This document shows, piece by piece, positions 12,424 through 12,760 of a DNA stretch of 12,760 nt (position 1 is the stretch's first letter; each line of letters starts with the position of its first letter). The DNA is from JAWWBG01 sp033721095 (lineage in GTDB: Bacteria > Actinomycetota > Nitriliruptoria > Nitriliruptorales > Nitriliruptoraceae). A program made the position numbers and the translations under genes. Where the stretch lies: contig JAWWBG010000061.1 of the NCBI GenBank assembly GCA_033721095.1, positions 1 to 12,760 on the forward strand, written 5' to 3'. The notes below the pieces were generated by a model. The model was not told the DNA's origin and did not search any database. It was given only the letters and a program-made list of their open reading frames with translations.

Positions 12424-12760
12424 ATGGTGACCGGCAACCCGGCGCTCGCACGCCTCGGCGGCTATCCGCTGGCGCGTCTCCAGGACCTGGCGGCTGAGCT
12501 CCGGGCGTCGGGCCACCCCGTGCACGACTTCTCGATCGGCGACCCGGACGAGCCCACCCCGGCGTTCATCCGGCTCGCCCTGATCGAGGCCGTCGGCCCG
12601 GTCAGCCGCTACCCGAGCGCCGCCGGCCAGCGCGACCTCCGGATCGCGATGAGCGGGTGGATGCAGCGTCGGCACGGCGTGGTGGTCGACCCCGACGACC
12701 ACGTCCTACCGAGCGCCGGGTCGAAGGAGGCGATCTTCCACCTGCCCCTGGCGGTCATCG
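12424..12760 (+). CDS. dapC: DapC-like succinyldiaminopimelate aminotransferase, N-terminal part (3' end outside window)
   Basis: The first 112 residues of a fold-type I, PLP-dependent aminotransferase. Visible landmarks are the opening LARLGGYPLARLQDLA, FSIGDPDEPTPAFI (substrate-arm GDP-x-x-PTP pattern), SRYPSAAGQRDLRIAMSGW (the Y-P-x-x-x-G-x-x-x-L-R helix) and LPSAGSKEAIFHLPLAV, where GSKE is the PLP-phosphate loop typical of DapC and LL-DAP aminotransferases. The PLP lysine lies beyond the window. The likely reaction converts N-succinyl-2-amino-6-ketopimelate to N-succinyl-LL-diaminopimelate in lysine and cell-wall synthesis; another class I/II aminotransferase cannot be excluded. ATG at 12424 with GAGGA (12412-12416) seven bases upstream, overlapping the propeller gene's stop, so the two genes are probably co-transcribed. 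Confidence 0.85.
   Translation, partial: MVTGNPALARLGGYPLARLQDLAAELRASGHPVHDFSIGDPDEPTPAFIRLALIEAVGPVSRYPSAAGQRDLRIAMSGWMQRRHGVVVDPDDHVLPSAGSKEAIFHLPLAVI

Noticed and set aside
9588..12437. A 949-codon open minus-strand frame covering serB and the whole propeller gene region
   Set aside because: Only the last 409 codons match a family (SerB). The upstream part is antisense to the propeller gene, low in complexity and rich in G/R/V/D, as expected from G+C-rich third positions.
1..12760. tRNA/rRNA genes, CRISPR arrays, transposases, att sites or phage genes
   Set aside because: I looked for these in the gaps and on both strands and saw no supporting structure, repeats or protein motifs.

Overview
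The window is about 70% G+C and almost wall-to-wall coding. It has short intergenic gaps, frequent GTG starts (8 of the 14 genes whose start is inside the window), TANNNT-type -10 boxes and an F420-biosynthesis gene. This fits a chromosomal segment of an actinobacterium. The set rpmB, thiL, ddl, gpsA, cofC/fbiD resembles the neighbourhood around ddlA-gpsA-fbiD in mycobacteria. The divergent cold-shock-like protein and the sparse relatives of several genes suggest a deep-branching actinobacterial lineage rather than a model genus, but lineage cannot be fixed from this sequence alone. No rRNA, tRNA, CRISPR, insertion sequence, prophage or origin was seen, and no gene-free stretch reaches 300 bases (the longest is about 120).

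Layout from left to right: the 3' part of a CorA-type Mg2+/Co2+ channel (+); rpmB (L28, -); thiD and thiL (-, thiL first, joined by an ATGA overlap); a stand-alone Lrp/AsnC ligand-binding (RAM) protein (+); ddl (-); an SDR hydroxyacyl-CoA-type dehydrogenase (+); gpsA (-), which meets the SDR tail-to-tail at a perfect palindrome made from the two stop codons; cofC/fbiD (+); a DUF4242-class III adenylate cyclase fusion (+); a LapA-like two-helix membrane protein (-); a small degenerate cold-shock-domain protein (+); then on the minus strand serB, a small helical protein and an ADP-ribosyltransferase-like protein, read in that order; a membrane-anchored PQQ-like beta-propeller (+); and the 5' part of a dapC-like aminotransferase (+), which runs off the window.

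Most genes are housekeeping: translation (L28), thiamine diphosphate synthesis (ThiD, ThiL), cell wall (Ddl, and DapC for diaminopimelate), phospholipid precursor (GpsA), serine (SerB), F420 (CofC) and Mg2+ uptake. The less ordinary items are the DUF4242-cyclase fusion, the ART-like protein with its small upstream partner, a CofC homologue with altered signature residues, a cold-shock-like protein without canonical RNA-binding motifs, and several compact regulatory structures. Those structures are a stop-to-stop palindromic terminator, interlocked divergent promoters between serB and the propeller gene, and hairpins at the 5' end of, or over the ribosome-binding site of, rpmB, gpsA and the ART-like gene.
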